From Leptospira levettii (GTDB lineage: Bacteria; Spirochaetota; Leptospiria; Leptospirales; Leptospiraceae): a DNA stretch of 64,000 bases. Below, in pieces: positions 26,512-35,308 of the stretch (position 1 is the stretch's first letter; each line of letters opens with the position of its first letter). The notes beneath the pieces were generated by a model that saw nothing but the letters and a program-made list of their open reading frames with translations, did not search any database and was not told where the DNA came from. The position numbers and the translations under genes were made by a program. The stretch covers positions 1 to 64,000 of the forward strand of contig NZ_NPDM01000005.1 in NCBI RefSeq assembly GCF_002812085.1. The letters are read 5' to 3'.

Positions 26512-26940
26512 ATGAGCAAACTCAACATTCCGCCGAACCAAAGGATCTTCAAAGAAGGGGAGTTGAATAATGCTATGTACATCATTTTGCAAGGGAACGT
26601 TGAAATTTTTTTTACTGTTAATAATAGTCAAACTCGATTAGCACTCATGAAACCTGGGGATTTTTTTGGAGAAATGGCTTTGTTTAGTTCCAATCCAAGG
26701 AGTGCGACTGCAAGGACAATTACAAACTGTGAATTAGCAGTGATTGAGAGTAAACAACAGTTAGAAAATTTCCTAGTTAAAAATCCGAAATTTGCCGCGA
26801 AGATGGTTTCCATTATGGCGGATCGATTAGCAAAAACAAATGAATTGTTGATTAGCAGTATGGAAAAATCCGTTGCTAAGAAAATTGAATTTAGTACTGA
26901 ATTAGGGAAAGATTTAAAAGAAGATCTGGGAAGTGTATAG
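26512..26940 (+). CDS. Cyclic-nucleotide-binding domain protein (no DNA-binding domain)
   Basis: Residues 5-120 form a Crp-type cNMP domain with a well-kept phosphate-binding cassette, GDFFGEMALFSSNPRSATART (FGE...R-SA). The chain then ends after a helix, with no helix-turn-helix, so it is a stand-alone ligand-binding or adaptor protein and not a transcription factor. It has AGGAG upstream of ATG 26512. Partners are unknown; the next gene runs toward it. Confidence 0.9.
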   Translation: MSKLNIPPNQRIFKEGELNNAMYIILQGNVEIFFTVNNSQTRLALMKPGDFFGEMALFSSNPRSATARTITNCELAVIESKQQLENFLVKNPKFAAKMVSIMADRLAKTNELLISSMEKSVAKKIEFSTELGKDLKEDLGSV

Positions 26941-26951
26941 CTTCAAACCTT

Positions 26952-27203
26952 CTATCCATAAATAGATGGTAAGTTTTTTTTGACCAAAGTGATCTCTAAT
27001 ATAGGCGCATAACTGAGTAAATTCTTCAAATTGACCTTGTGACCTTCCGCTAGGACAAATTCTTTTAAAATTTCCAATGTTTCTTCAGGTGGTAAACTTG
27101 AGATAAAAGGGTATTCTGGATGACCAACTAAATTGAGTTCGTCAGCCAAATTCGGGTCTTCTAAATCTTTTTCTTCAAGTGTAAGTAATAATTTCCAATC
27201 CAT
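26952..27203 (-). CDS. Small conserved-looking protein, unknown function
   Basis: This is an 83-residue acidic, leucine-rich soluble protein (MDWKLLLTLEEKDLEDPNLADELN). It begins two bases after the stop of the GHKL-HDOD gene, so the two are very likely one transcript. There is no signal peptide, membrane helix or known motif. Confidence 0.6.
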   Translation of the reverse strand: MDWKLLLTLEEKDLEDPNLADELNLVGHPEYPFISSLPPEETLEILKEFVLAEGHKVNLKNLLSYAPILEITLVKKNLPSIYG

Positions 27204-27205
27204 TT

Positions 27206-28708
27206 TTATATAAAGAGATTTTGGTATTCTTCTCTATGTTCCTCAAATTTTACTTTAAAACGATCTTGCATTTCTCGAAATTCTTTTTCTGAGTGAATTT
27301 CAAAATAATCCAAAACTTCTGGTTCTACAGTAAAGTAATTCCCTTTTCCTTTGCCTATATTTGCCAAGATGTCTGCTAAGTATATGATTTGGCATAAAAT
27401 ATTATTTCTCGATTTACACTGCCAAGGTTTGTGATGAAAACGAATTACATCTAAAATTTCATCGGGGAAATGCCATTTGTCAGAAATTAAATAACCAATT
27501 TCTGAATGTGTTGTTCCAACGGTGTATTCTTCTACCCATTCAGAAATTTCCGTATTATCGTCACTTCTTAAAACTCGGATTTGATTCACTTGGCTTAAAT
27601 CAAGGGATAGTAGAACCATCCTTCCTAAATCATGTAGTAGGGCAGCGATAGTTGCAGTTTCTAAGAGTTGGATGTGTTTTCGCTTTTCTTCCAAGAGAAA
27701 TTTCACATACATAGAAGTTTTGAAAGAATGTGTCCAAACTAACACTTGTTTCGCATAACGAGAGTTAAGTATTTTTTTAGCTCCCAAGGTCAAAAAAATT
27801 GACTCGAGGTTTTTTAGACCTATCCTTTTCACTCCTTCAAAAACAGAAACAATGGATTTATGAACTCCAAATAATGGTGAATTTGCAATTTTGATAATTT
27901 CAGCTGAGATTGCCGGGTCTTTTTCAGCTTCTGTCGCAATTTCTTGGAATGTAACATCCTTTTTCTTTGCAATCATGATCAATTTATTAATTTGAGCAGG
28001 CAAAGGAGGAAGTGAATTTACTTCTCGGATCAAAAGGTCTTTAATACGTGATTGGCTATCTTTTGGAATCAATTGTTTAGGAATACGAATGATGACTTCT
28101 GTATAGTCCTCGCCTGTTACCAATTCGAAAAATTGATTTGGTATTCCTGAATTACGAAGTAGGATATGAATCAATACAATGCCTAATCCAGAACTTTCCT
28201 CATTGTCTACGGATTCTCTATAAGCATCATTTATGTTTTTGTATTTTGTTGATGCTTGGACCCTTCTTACGATTCGATTTTTTTCTTCTGGTAGTATTTT
28301 GGCATTATTGCAAACTCGGAACTCTATAAAATCTTCCTTGTACATCGTACTCAGAGAAATAGAATAATTTGATTTTTCTAATGATGAAAATACTCGTTTA
28401 CGATGGTGTCCAAATTCGTCCTTATAAAGACTTATCCCTCGAGCATAATCTTTTTCATTCCATAAGTCTAACCCTTGTTCTGAGAAAAAAACACGTTTCC
28501 CATTGGCCTTACAACCATTCACTAAAAGTTCGCTTAGGATGGTGAATAAGATCTCATGTAGGAATTCCAGGGAAATACTCCTAACCACTCGACCAATCCA
28601 AATGTCCAATTCCGGACAGTCGATTTCCGAAAAATGGACATATTCTTTGGTGATCAATTTCCCAGAGAGAAAGTCCTCCTGGAATGTCATGAGTGGCGGA
28701 ATCGACAT
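27206..28708 (-). CDS. GHKL ATPase-like plus HDOD domain protein
   Basis: The N-terminal 210 residues resemble a histidine-kinase-type ATPase: N box ILSELLVNGCKANG and a G2-like EESSGLGIVLIHILL, but no obvious DxGxG. Residues about 230-430 are an HDOD domain (LPPLPAQINKLIMIA, DPAISAEIIKIANSPLFG, LLHDLGRMVLL, GTTHSEIGYLISDKW). HDOD proteins are output or scaffold domains in bacterial signalling, often with HD-GYP-like hydrolase relics. There is no transmembrane segment. This domain pairing is uncommon. Confidence 0.82.
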   Translation of the reverse strand: MSIPPLMTFQEDFLSGKLITKEYVHFSEIDCPELDIWIGRVVRSISLEFLHEILFTILSELLVNGCKANGKRVFFSEQGLDLWNEKDYARGISLYKDEFGHHRKRVFSSLEKSNYSISLSTMYKEDFIEFRVCNNAKILPEEKNRIVRRVQASTKYKNINDAYRESVDNEESSGLGIVLIHILLRNSGIPNQFFELVTGEDYTEVIIRIPKQLIPKDSQSRIKDLLIREVNSLPPLPAQINKLIMIAKKKDVTFQEIATEAEKDPAISAEIIKIANSPLFGVHKSIVSVFEGVKRIGLKNLESIFLTLGAKKILNSRYAKQVLVWTHSFKTSMYVKFLLEEKRKHIQLLETATIAALLHDLGRMVLLSLDLSQVNQIRVLRSDDNTEISEWVEEYTVGTTHSEIGYLISDKWHFPDEILDVIRFHHKPWQCKSRNNILCQIIYLADILANIGKGKGNYFTVEPEVLDYFEIHSEKEFREMQDRFKVKFEEHREEYQNLFI

Positions 28709-28795
28709 GTTAAAACTGTTTTGAACCTTGTTTCTCTTTTTGAAAACCGAAAATTTTATTTTGAAATTTACCTAGAAAATCCGATAATAGTAACT

Positions 28796-29323
28796 ATGGA
28801 ACTCTCGAAAAAAAGCCTTCTCTTTACCATTTTGTTCAGTCTAGCAGTTGTTTCAATTTCTGCACAGGACACTAAACCACAAACAACACCAACCGACGTG
28901 AATCAAGAAAATCACGATGCCAAAGAAGGCCAAGACAAAGAGTTGTTCGAGTACTACTATAAAACACGTCCAGAAAATTTACCACCTAATAAAGCAAAAC
29001 TCGAATATAACCTGATAAAGACGCTCAAAAAAGAAATTATGAGTCGTGATTATTCAAAAGAGTCAGCAGAATCAATCAAAAAAATAGATGCAACTAACAT
29101 CCAATACGAAAGGGTATACCGAGATAGCAAATGGTTACGTGGGTTTATGACTCAAAATACACATCTCAATTATATGGAATATATGTATGTTGTGAAATAC
29201 GATAAATATATGTGTTTTGTTACTTTTGATGTAAATCCTGAGAATTACTTACAACAATCACGTCAGTCTCATTTGGTTTTTTCCGGGAAGGATAAGTTCG
29301 AAGTAACAATTCCGAAACCCTAA
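28796..29323 (+). CDS. Exported protein, unknown function
   Basis: The start is set at ATG 28796 (MELSKKSLLFTILFSLAVVSISAQD), which gives a clean signal peptide cut after SISA. The open frame upstream to 28634 lies over the 5' end of the divergent HDOD gene. The mature part of about 150 residues has a Thr/Pro/Gln linker and then a helical and beta mix (LNYMEYMYVVKYDKYMCFVTFDV). No family is recognised. The last 104 bases overlap the convergent gene at 29220. Confidence 0.72.
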   Translation: MELSKKSLLFTILFSLAVVSISAQDTKPQTTPTDVNQENHDAKEGQDKELFEYYYKTRPENLPPNKAKLEYNLIKTLKKEIMSRDYSKESAESIKKIDATNIQYERVYRDSKWLRGFMTQNTHLNYMEYMYVVKYDKYMCFVTFDVNPENYLQQSRQSHLVFSGKDKFEVTIPKP

Positions 29324-29780
29324 TAGTTAAAAAAACAGCTGTTAAAGCAAGGAAATAGTAAAAACTAAATTTAAAATATTTTTCTAAGTTCTCTAAAAGG
29401 GGGAGTGGCTCTTCATTCCCCATAATTCTCGAAATTGCAGTAGGTTTTCCTAAAATCCTCAATTCCTTTTTGTAAATTTCAATTGAATCACCTAACCTTA
29501 ACCTTTTGTAAATGGAATAAGGGATTCTTTCGGTAGATTCATACAAAGATCCATCAGATAAACCGAAATTATAATGGCATTGGTAAGCGATTGGGAATTG
29601 ATTTTTGATTCGAGACAATTCTTGCACTCTCGCAAAACTTCTGTTTTTTTCATTGATGAGTGAAGTAGACTCCTCTTTTAAGAAGGAGTTTTCGTAATAA
29701 ATGAGGGAATAGAATATAGAAATCACGAAAAAGGAAACGAAAACCGAATTGGAGATCCAAACGGAAATTCGTGGAGTCAT
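29220..29780 (-). CDS. Two-helix membrane protein, DUF3592-like
   Basis: The 186 residues run: an N-terminal membrane helix (NSVFVSFFVISIFYSLIYY), an external domain of about 100 residues, a second helix (FSFYYFLALTAVFLTIRV) and a short basic tail. The external part (CHYNFGLSDGSLYE...LRLGDSIEIYKK) resembles DUF3592. The gene stops 1 base before position 29781, where the NAD-kinase-like gene ends, so it is downstream of that gene in the same run. Its 3' part lies over the end of the exported-protein gene on the other strand. Confidence 0.65.
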   Translation of the reverse strand: MTPRISVWISNSVFVSFFVISIFYSLIYYENSFLKEESTSLINEKNRSFARVQELSRIKNQFPIAYQCHYNFGLSDGSLYESTERIPYSIYKRLRLGDSIEIYKKELRILGKPTAISRIMGNEEPLPLLENLEKYFKFSFYYFLALTAVFLTIRVSELLLRTYPSRKKPNETDVIVVSNSQDLHQK

Positions 29781-31058
29781 CTAGGACTTAGATGGCTCCT
29801 CAAAAGACTTCAAAGCATCTTCTCGATCAGAAAAAAACTGGAATGCATTTGATAAACCTAAAAGATGAAACACTTGTAAAATGGAACTTGTTACACCAAC
29901 GAGAGCCATTTCCTTGTTTCGTTTTTGTAAGTTCATTTTGACATCTAATATCATTCGTATTCCTAAACTAGAAATGTAACGTAATTCAGAAAAATCTAAT
30001 ATCAAATGTTTTCTATCGGCTCCCACCATTTCATCAAGTATGGTTTGAGTGATTCGGTCTAACGGACCAGATTCCATCCGTCCTTTAATTTGAACAATGA
30101 CAGTTCCATTGATGCGCTTTTGTTCGATTTCGTATGGTAAGTCCTGCATGGATTCCCCTCTCTTTAGTGGAACAACTACAAATAATTTCTCAGGCGATAA
30201 TTTGATTACCGCTTTTGCATACGGTGGAAAAGGGTAGTGTCTCTCTGTGAGAGAATCCACTGCCAAACCACCATTCATTTCGGAAATAACTTCCACTTGA
30301 TCCAAAGCCCTAAAATCTGCCAAGGAAAACTCTGTTTCTCGTGATTTGACTCGGATTTCTCTGGAATATACATGGAAAAATGGCTCATGTTTCGAAAATG
30401 GTGGGAATTTTTTAGGGAAACAGGAACTGATCCAACCTGTTGATCCTGCACCCGTGTAAACAAGTAATCCAGAACATTTTTGTTCTTCCTTTTTGTCCAA
30501 ATAGGAGATCCAAAACCTTGAAGTTAGATCTGGGCTATTGTTTCGGATGGAAAGTTCACAAACAGCTGGAACGGTTTTAAGTTTTGTACCATTTGGGTAC
30601 ACAATTTCCGTTTCTAATAGTGACCAAGACTCTACTTTTGTTTGTTTAAAATTATGTTTTACGGCTTCACCAAGTTCTTCTGCCGTAAACCCAAGGAGTG
30701 CACCCACTGAAGAATCTGGATCCGAATTACATCCAATCAAATGTGAATTGCCGACCAAATGAGCAACATATGTGAAATGATTATCACCACCATGTGCGAC
30801 TACTAAATCATAATTCGATCCCGAATCAGGGTCAAAGTGTTCCCGGAAAACAAAATCTGCCTTAGGAAATACATGTGTTTTTAGATATTCGCGGGAACGA
30901 ATTTGCCTTTCGTGGGATTCATATGTGCGTTGGAATACATCTGGATTTTGTTTTGTGACTTCCTTATAGGCTTGGATGGAACCATAAGTTTCCAAATCCA
31001 ACTCATATTTGGTTCGTTTGAAAACGACAACGATCTTCTTGTATTTGATGGAAGTCAT
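29781..31058 (-). CDS. NAD-kinase-like protein fused to a STAS domain
   Basis: Residues 1-315 follow the NAD kinase/DAG kinase fold. LVVAHGGDNHF stands in the place of GGDGT, GCNSDPDSSVGALLGF in that of the GVNTD-type loop, and VYTGAGSTGW in that of TGSTAY. Residues 325-420 are a STAS domain (VIVQIKGRMESGPLD, LILDFSELRYISSLGIRMIL) with the Ser-Ser-Leu-Gly site where SpoIIAA-type proteins are phosphorylated. The catalytic Asp of GGD is kept but the next Gly-Thr is Asn-His. This suggests a NADK-type kinase controlled by a partner-switching module, or a non-catalytic sensor of NAD(P). There is no membrane segment. Confidence 0.85.
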   Translation of the reverse strand: MTSIKYKKIVVVFKRTKYELDLETYGSIQAYKEVTKQNPDVFQRTYESHERQIRSREYLKTHVFPKADFVFREHFDPDSGSNYDLVVAHGGDNHFTYVAHLVGNSHLIGCNSDPDSSVGALLGFTAEELGEAVKHNFKQTKVESWSLLETEIVYPNGTKLKTVPAVCELSIRNNSPDLTSRFWISYLDKKEEQKCSGLLVYTGAGSTGWISSCFPKKFPPFSKHEPFFHVYSREIRVKSRETEFSLADFRALDQVEVISEMNGGLAVDSLTERHYPFPPYAKAVIKLSPEKLFVVVPLKRGESMQDLPYEIEQKRINGTVIVQIKGRMESGPLDRITQTILDEMVGADRKHLILDFSELRYISSLGIRMILDVKMNLQKRNKEMALVGVTSSILQVFHLLGLSNAFQFFSDREDALKSFEEPSKS

Positions 31059-31235
31059 GAGTTTTGGAAGAAATTCCCATTTTCCTTAGGAAAATAAAGG
31101 TTTTTTTACAAAAACTACGATTTTCTTAGGGAATTTTAAGAAAAATTGTATCCAAAATGATTTTAATCTTGTACCAAAACAGGTAGTTTTGTAAATAATG
31201 TGTAACCGTTAAATGGTTTAGAGGAAAATCAAAGT

Positions 31236-31541
31236 ATGGCAACAACTCCTACCCCAATGAAAAAGTCCGAAATGCTCAGCGAACTTGCTGAAACAACTGG
31301 AATGACCAAAAAAAATGTAGCAGCATTTTTGGACTCTTTCGTTGAACTCGCTTACAAAGAAACTAAGAAGAATGGTGCATTTGTCATTCCTGGTCTAGGT
31401 AAACTTGTTAAACGTAATCGTCCAAAAAGAAAAGGTAGAAACCCTGCAACTGGTGAAGCGATTGTTATCCCTGCAAAAACAGTTGTGAAATTCACACTTT
31501 CTAAAACTTGTAAAGACGCGGTTGTCCCACCTAAAAAATAA
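31236..31541 (+). CDS. HU-family DNA-binding protein
   Basis: The 101-residue protein has MKKSEMLSELAETTGMTKKNV at the start and the beta-arm GRNPATGEAIVIPA with the conserved RNP. The TP-rich N terminus and KPPKK-like basic end are mild extensions. It bends and compacts DNA. AGAGGA lies about 11 bases before ATG 31236. A weak promoter-like TTGTAC/TAAATA pair with a 17-base spacer stands at 31169-31197. A hairpin follows the stop. Confidence 0.95.
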   Translation: MATTPTPMKKSEMLSELAETTGMTKKNVAAFLDSFVELAYKETKKNGAFVIPGLGKLVKRNRPKRKGRNPATGEAIVIPAKTVVKFTLSKTCKDAVVPPKK

Positions 31542-31553
31542 AGTCATCAATTC

Positions 31554-31577
31554 TCCCAGGTGGAAACCTACCTGGGA
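31554..31577 (+). terminator. Hairpin after the HU gene, also leader of the next gene
   Basis: Arms TCCCAGGT and ACCTGGGA pair perfectly around an 8-base loop and are followed by ATTTT, then the ATG of the next gene at 31583. It has the form of a short rho-independent terminator for HU. It would also fold the GGGA just before the next start, so it may be an attenuator. Confidence 0.6.
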
Positions 31578-31582
31578 ATTTT

Positions 31583-32035
31583 ATGGAAAAAAAACCATAT
31601 CCATTCTCACCGTTTGAAGACTCTCTCGTAGGGGAAAAAACTCTACTTGTTTGGCAAGATAGCCATCACTCTGAAAAAAATTTAAAAGACCATCTACTCA
31701 TGGCTTTGGATTTAAGAGAAGATCAGTTAGTCTTTACTCCAAACGCAATCAAACAAAAGTTAATGGTTTCATATCCCACTGAAATCAGGAATTTAATAAC
31801 AAACAATCAAACGAATGAAATTCCTAAATTACTAATAGCGATTGCAAAAGGTAATACTCCTTCAAATTCGTTACCAGCATTAGATATTTGTTTTGAACTC
31901 ATTGAATGGTTGTTAACCGGATTTGATTTGGATGAAGTTTTAAGAGAAACTTTATCATTATTATTTGGAATCACATTATCAATTGAATTTTTAACATCTG
32001 TTCGAGCTGAGTATTTTAAAGAGTTACGCGGTTAA
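31583..32035 (+). CDS. Soluble protein, unknown function
   Basis: The 150-residue protein has no signal peptide. A proline-rich start (MEKKPYPFSPFEDSL) is followed by helices with aliphatic repeats (LLIAIAKG, FELIEWLLTGFDLDEVLRETLSLLFG). The start codon lies five bases after the HU hairpin, and the best Shine-Dalgarno (GGGA) is in its 3' arm. I do not recognise a family. Confidence 0.62.
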   Translation: MEKKPYPFSPFEDSLVGEKTLLVWQDSHHSEKNLKDHLLMALDLREDQLVFTPNAIKQKLMVSYPTEIRNLITNNQTNEIPKLLIAIAKGNTPSNSLPALDICFELIEWLLTGFDLDEVLRETLSLLFGITLSIEFLTSVRAEYFKELRG

Positions 32036-32108
32036 ATAAAGCGAACAAAAAAGTTTTTTGATTGTCAATTTATGAATTTGGTTCAAAATTTGGAGCAAAT
32101 AAGGATTT

Positions 32109-33737
32109 ATGGTATCTTCTATGCAAACTCGAAACATCTATAAATGGGGATCACAAGAAGTGGAAGAAAAACTTCCCTCACATACATTGGATTTTTTAAA
32201 TCAACAATTCCCAGTTTCAAAAGAATTTAAATCTAATCTTCCTAAAGGTGAACTTCCTTTAAAACCATTAAAGAAATCTAAGTTAACTCCTGCAGTGATT
32301 TCAAAACTGAAAAAAATCGTAGGGAATTCGAATGTTACGCTCGACGATGTAAGCCGCGCTAAACATTCAATAGGAAAGTTTTATACCGAAATTTATAAAG
32401 CTCGGTTTGGCGAAGTTTCGGATGTTGTTGATGTAGTGGTCTCTCCTAAAAATGAAAAGGAAATTGAAGAGATTCTCGCTCTTGCGAATGCAAATAAAAT
32501 TCCGGTTATTCCTTTTGGTGCGGGATCCACTGTCACAAAAGCTTTACAAGCTCCCAAAGGGGGAATCTCCCTTGATTTATCTCGACTTAATCGTATCATT
32601 GAATTTAATGCGATTGATTCAACAGTAACTGTTGAAGCTGGTGTGTATGGACCAGAATTAGAGAAACATTTAAATGACAGAGGGTATACCTGTGGCCATT
32701 TCCCACAATCATTTGAATTTTCAACAGTGGGTGGTTGGATTGCTGCAAAAGGAGCAGGGCAAGCATCCACAGGGTATGGTAAGATAGAAGATATTCTTCT
32801 TGGATTAACAGCCATTACTCCTTCAGGTAAATTTGAATCGAAAGCTTATCCTGCAGCTTCCATTGGTCCAGATATGTTTCGTTTGTTTCTCGGAACGGAA
32901 GGAAGTTTTGGTGTTATCACAAAAGCTACTTTAAAAATTCGCAAATACCATGCTCAAAATTCCGCAAAAGGATCTTTTATTTTCAAAAATTTTGAAAGTG
33001 CAGTTGAGACAATGCGTGAAGTGATGCAAGGAGGATTTGGGAAACCACATTTTTTCCGAATCCAAGATCCAGAAGAAACTGATATTTCTTTTCATATGAG
33101 TGGATTACATGGAGGCAAAGAGGATCTATTTCTCAGGTTCATTGGATACAAACCAATGCAAAGGTCCCTTATGCATATCATTATTGATGGAGAACCTTCT
33201 TATACAAAAGAAGTTTTAAAGAAAATCAAAAAAATAGCAAAATCAAAAGGTGGGTTTTCCACTGGAGAATCACCTGTTAACAAATGGTTACACCAAAGGT
33301 ATTCTAGTGCCTACTTGCGTGATTATTTAATGGATGAAGGAATTCGGATTGATACGCTAGAAACGGCGGTTAGCTGGTCCAATCTTCATACCTTATGGGA
33401 AAACACAAGAGCCTATATCAAAAGTTTTGAAAATACATCTTGTATGGTTCATATATCCCATGCTTATGAAAATGGAGCAAATTTATACTTCATTTTTATA
33501 AGCCCTATGGACAAACAAAATGAAGTTTCCTCTTTTGTAAAATTTCATAAGGGAATTATCGATAGTATCCATGAAAATGGTGGATCACTTTCACATCATC
33601 ATGGGATCGGAAGAATGTTATCTCCTTGGATGGAAAAAGAAGTAGGGAAAGAAGGGCTTCGTATCCTTTCTTCTCTCAAAAAAACTTTTGATCCAAAGGG
33701 AATTATGAATCCAGGTGGATTGTTAGGATTAAAATAA
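32109..33737 (+). CDS. FAD-binding oxidase, alkyldihydroxyacetonephosphate synthase-like
   Basis: TAAGGA stands three bases before ATG 32109. The protein has the FAD_binding_4 fold: VIPFGAGSTVTKALQ, FPQSFEFSTVGGWIAAKGAGQASTGYGKIEDIL and the C-terminal FDPKGIMNPGGLLG. The start KWGSQEVEEKLPSHTLDFL and overall 542-residue length match alkyl-DHAP synthase (AGPS) better than D-lactate dehydrogenases. AGPS replaces the acyl chain of acyl-DHAP with a fatty alcohol, giving an ether lipid. It opens a five-gene run with a lipid kinase, glycerol-3-phosphate dehydrogenase and a thioesterase, which supports a lipid role. Confidence 0.85.
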   Translation: MVSSMQTRNIYKWGSQEVEEKLPSHTLDFLNQQFPVSKEFKSNLPKGELPLKPLKKSKLTPAVISKLKKIVGNSNVTLDDVSRAKHSIGKFYTEIYKARFGEVSDVVDVVVSPKNEKEIEEILALANANKIPVIPFGAGSTVTKALQAPKGGISLDLSRLNRIIEFNAIDSTVTVEAGVYGPELEKHLNDRGYTCGHFPQSFEFSTVGGWIAAKGAGQASTGYGKIEDILLGLTAITPSGKFESKAYPAASIGPDMFRLFLGTEGSFGVITKATLKIRKYHAQNSAKGSFIFKNFESAVETMREVMQGGFGKPHFFRIQDPEETDISFHMSGLHGGKEDLFLRFIGYKPMQRSLMHIIIDGEPSYTKEVLKKIKKIAKSKGGFSTGESPVNKWLHQRYSSAYLRDYLMDEGIRIDTLETAVSWSNLHTLWENTRAYIKSFENTSCMVHISHAYENGANLYFIFISPMDKQNEVSSFVKFHKGIIDSIHENGGSLSHHHGIGRMLSPWMEKEVGKEGLRILSSLKKTFDPKGIMNPGGLLGLK

Positions 33738-34378
33738 TGGGTGTTTCTGAAAGGAAAAAAAGAGAATTTGCACAAAGAGAAACGGACATTCTAAATTGCG
33801 CGATTGAACTTTTTCGAACAAAACATCCATCTCTTGTGAAGATGGATGATATCGCAAAACATTTAGAAATTGGACGAGGGACAATTTATCTACACTTTAA
33901 AAGTAAAGATGATTTGATGGCTCGTATTCAATATGAAGATTATGTTCGTCTGCGGGAAAGACTTGAAAAAGCTTTCGAAGAAAAAACTGCAATTGATATG
34001 TCTAGGCGTGCTATTCGAGCTTACATAGATCATTGTTTAGGTGATAAACATATGTACCTCGTTGCAAAACAATGTGGCGTTAATCTAAACATTGATAATG
34101 TTTCTGAAGATATGAGAAAAATGCTCACGGATGAAAGATCAAATCGGCTTTCTTTATTAGAAAAAATTTACAAACAAGCAAAGAATGAAAATCTCATTAA
34201 CTCACGTGGAACTTATCCAAATGTTGCAGTTGCATGGGGCATGATCCGTGGTGCAGTAGAAGTGATTCTTGATGGGCATTTTCAAAATGAAATCAAAAGT
34301 GAAAAAGCTTATTTAGAAACGATAGAACATGTTTTATTTTTTGGATTATTTTCAGGTGGCAACAAAGGAGAAACATGA
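33737..34378 (+). CDS. TetR-family transcriptional regulator
   Basis: The N-terminal DNA-binding region reads RETDILNCAIELFRTKHPSLVKMDDIAKHLEIGRGTIYLHFKSKDDLMARI, the classic TetR helix-turn-helix (GTIYLHFKSKDDL). It is followed by a helical ligand domain to residue 213. The ATG overlaps the stop of the AGPS-like gene (TAATG) and the end overlaps the lipid kinase by four bases. It probably regulates its own operon in response to an acyl or lipid ligand; this is inferred from context. Confidence 0.92.
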   Translation: MGVSERKKREFAQRETDILNCAIELFRTKHPSLVKMDDIAKHLEIGRGTIYLHFKSKDDLMARIQYEDYVRLRERLEKAFEEKTAIDMSRRAIRAYIDHCLGDKHMYLVAKQCGVNLNIDNVSEDMRKMLTDERSNRLSLLEKIYKQAKNENLINSRGTYPNVAVAWGMIRGAVEVILDGHFQNEIKSEKAYLETIEHVLFFGLFSGGNKGET

Positions 34379-35304
34379 TGAGAAAGATAAAGGTAATTTT
34401 AAATCCAGTTTCGGGTGGAGGCCTTTCTGCAAAAGTTTGGCAAAAAATTGAACCTATTCTCATCCAAAAAGGGATCTCATATTCCTATGAAGCGACCACC
34501 AAAGAAAAAGCTGCAAAAGATATTGCAAAAGAATCTGTAAAACAAGGGTATCATTGGATTTTAGGTATTGGAGGAGATGGTACATTCTCTAATATCATCA
34601 ATGGACTTTTTGAAAATGGAAAATTGATCAATAAGAATGTTGTATTTAGTCCAATCCCTGCTGGCCGGGGCAATGATTTTATCAAAACAGTAAAAGTTCC
34701 TAAAAACCCAGTAAAAGCATTGGAACAAGTGTTAAATGGTGTTGAAAGACATATTGACTTAATCGATGTTACATACACAAAAGCCGATAAATCCAAAGGC
34801 AAATATTTATGTTTGAACTTGGCTGATTTTGGAATGGGAGGAGAAGTTGTATATCGGGTAAACCAATCAAAACTTGGTAGGTTTATAGGGGGAAAAGGTG
34901 TATTTCTTTTTTATACCGTAGTTTGTTTGTTTTCCTATACAAATAAAAAAATCACACTCACACTTTCCAAATTTGAGAAAATTACAAATAAATGTAGGTT
35001 AATTGTTTGTGCGAATGGCGAATTTGCTGGAGGAGGAATGTGGTTTGCTCCGAAAGCAAAATTAGATGATGGAAAAATGGATTTATTAGCAATCCAAGAC
35101 GTATCAGTTTTTGAAACACTTCGAAAATTTGGAAATCTTTACCAAGGGAAATTATCTGATGATGCAAAAGTGATTTCGAAACAAATTACTGAACTGACAG
35201 CAGAGTCCGAAGAAGATGTTTTTATTGATGTAGATGGAGAAAATATGGGGCAACTTCCTGCTCAGTTTAAAGTTCTTCCCAAAGTATTACCGATCAAATG
35301 TTAA
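34375..35304 (+). CDS. Diacylglycerol/lipid kinase family protein (YegS/DgkB type)
   Basis: The 309-residue kinase has KVILNPVSGGG at the start, ILGIGGDGTFSNIINGL (GGDGT) and PAGRGNDFIKTV, plus the later CANGEFAGGGMWFAPKAKLDDGKMD of the family. It phosphorylates diacylglycerol or a similar lipid at the membrane surface with ATP. The gene overlaps the TetR gene by ATGA. The glycerol-3-phosphate dehydrogenase gene starts five bases after its stop. Confidence 0.92.
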   Translation: MMRKIKVILNPVSGGGLSAKVWQKIEPILIQKGISYSYEATTKEKAAKDIAKESVKQGYHWILGIGGDGTFSNIINGLFENGKLINKNVVFSPIPAGRGNDFIKTVKVPKNPVKALEQVLNGVERHIDLIDVTYTKADKSKGKYLCLNLADFGMGGEVVYRVNQSKLGRFIGGKGVFLFYTVVCLFSYTNKKITLTLSKFEKITNKCRLIVCANGEFAGGGMWFAPKAKLDDGKMDLLAIQDVSVFETLRKFGNLYQGKLSDDAKVISKQITELTAESEEDVFIDVDGENMGQLPAQFKVLPKVLPIKC

Positions 35305-35308
35305 AATT

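Noticed and set aside
31084..31144. Inverted repeats TTTTCTTA/TAAGAAAA between the NAD-kinase-like and HU genes
   Set aside because: They are made of A and T runs in an AT-rich leader and are expected by chance.
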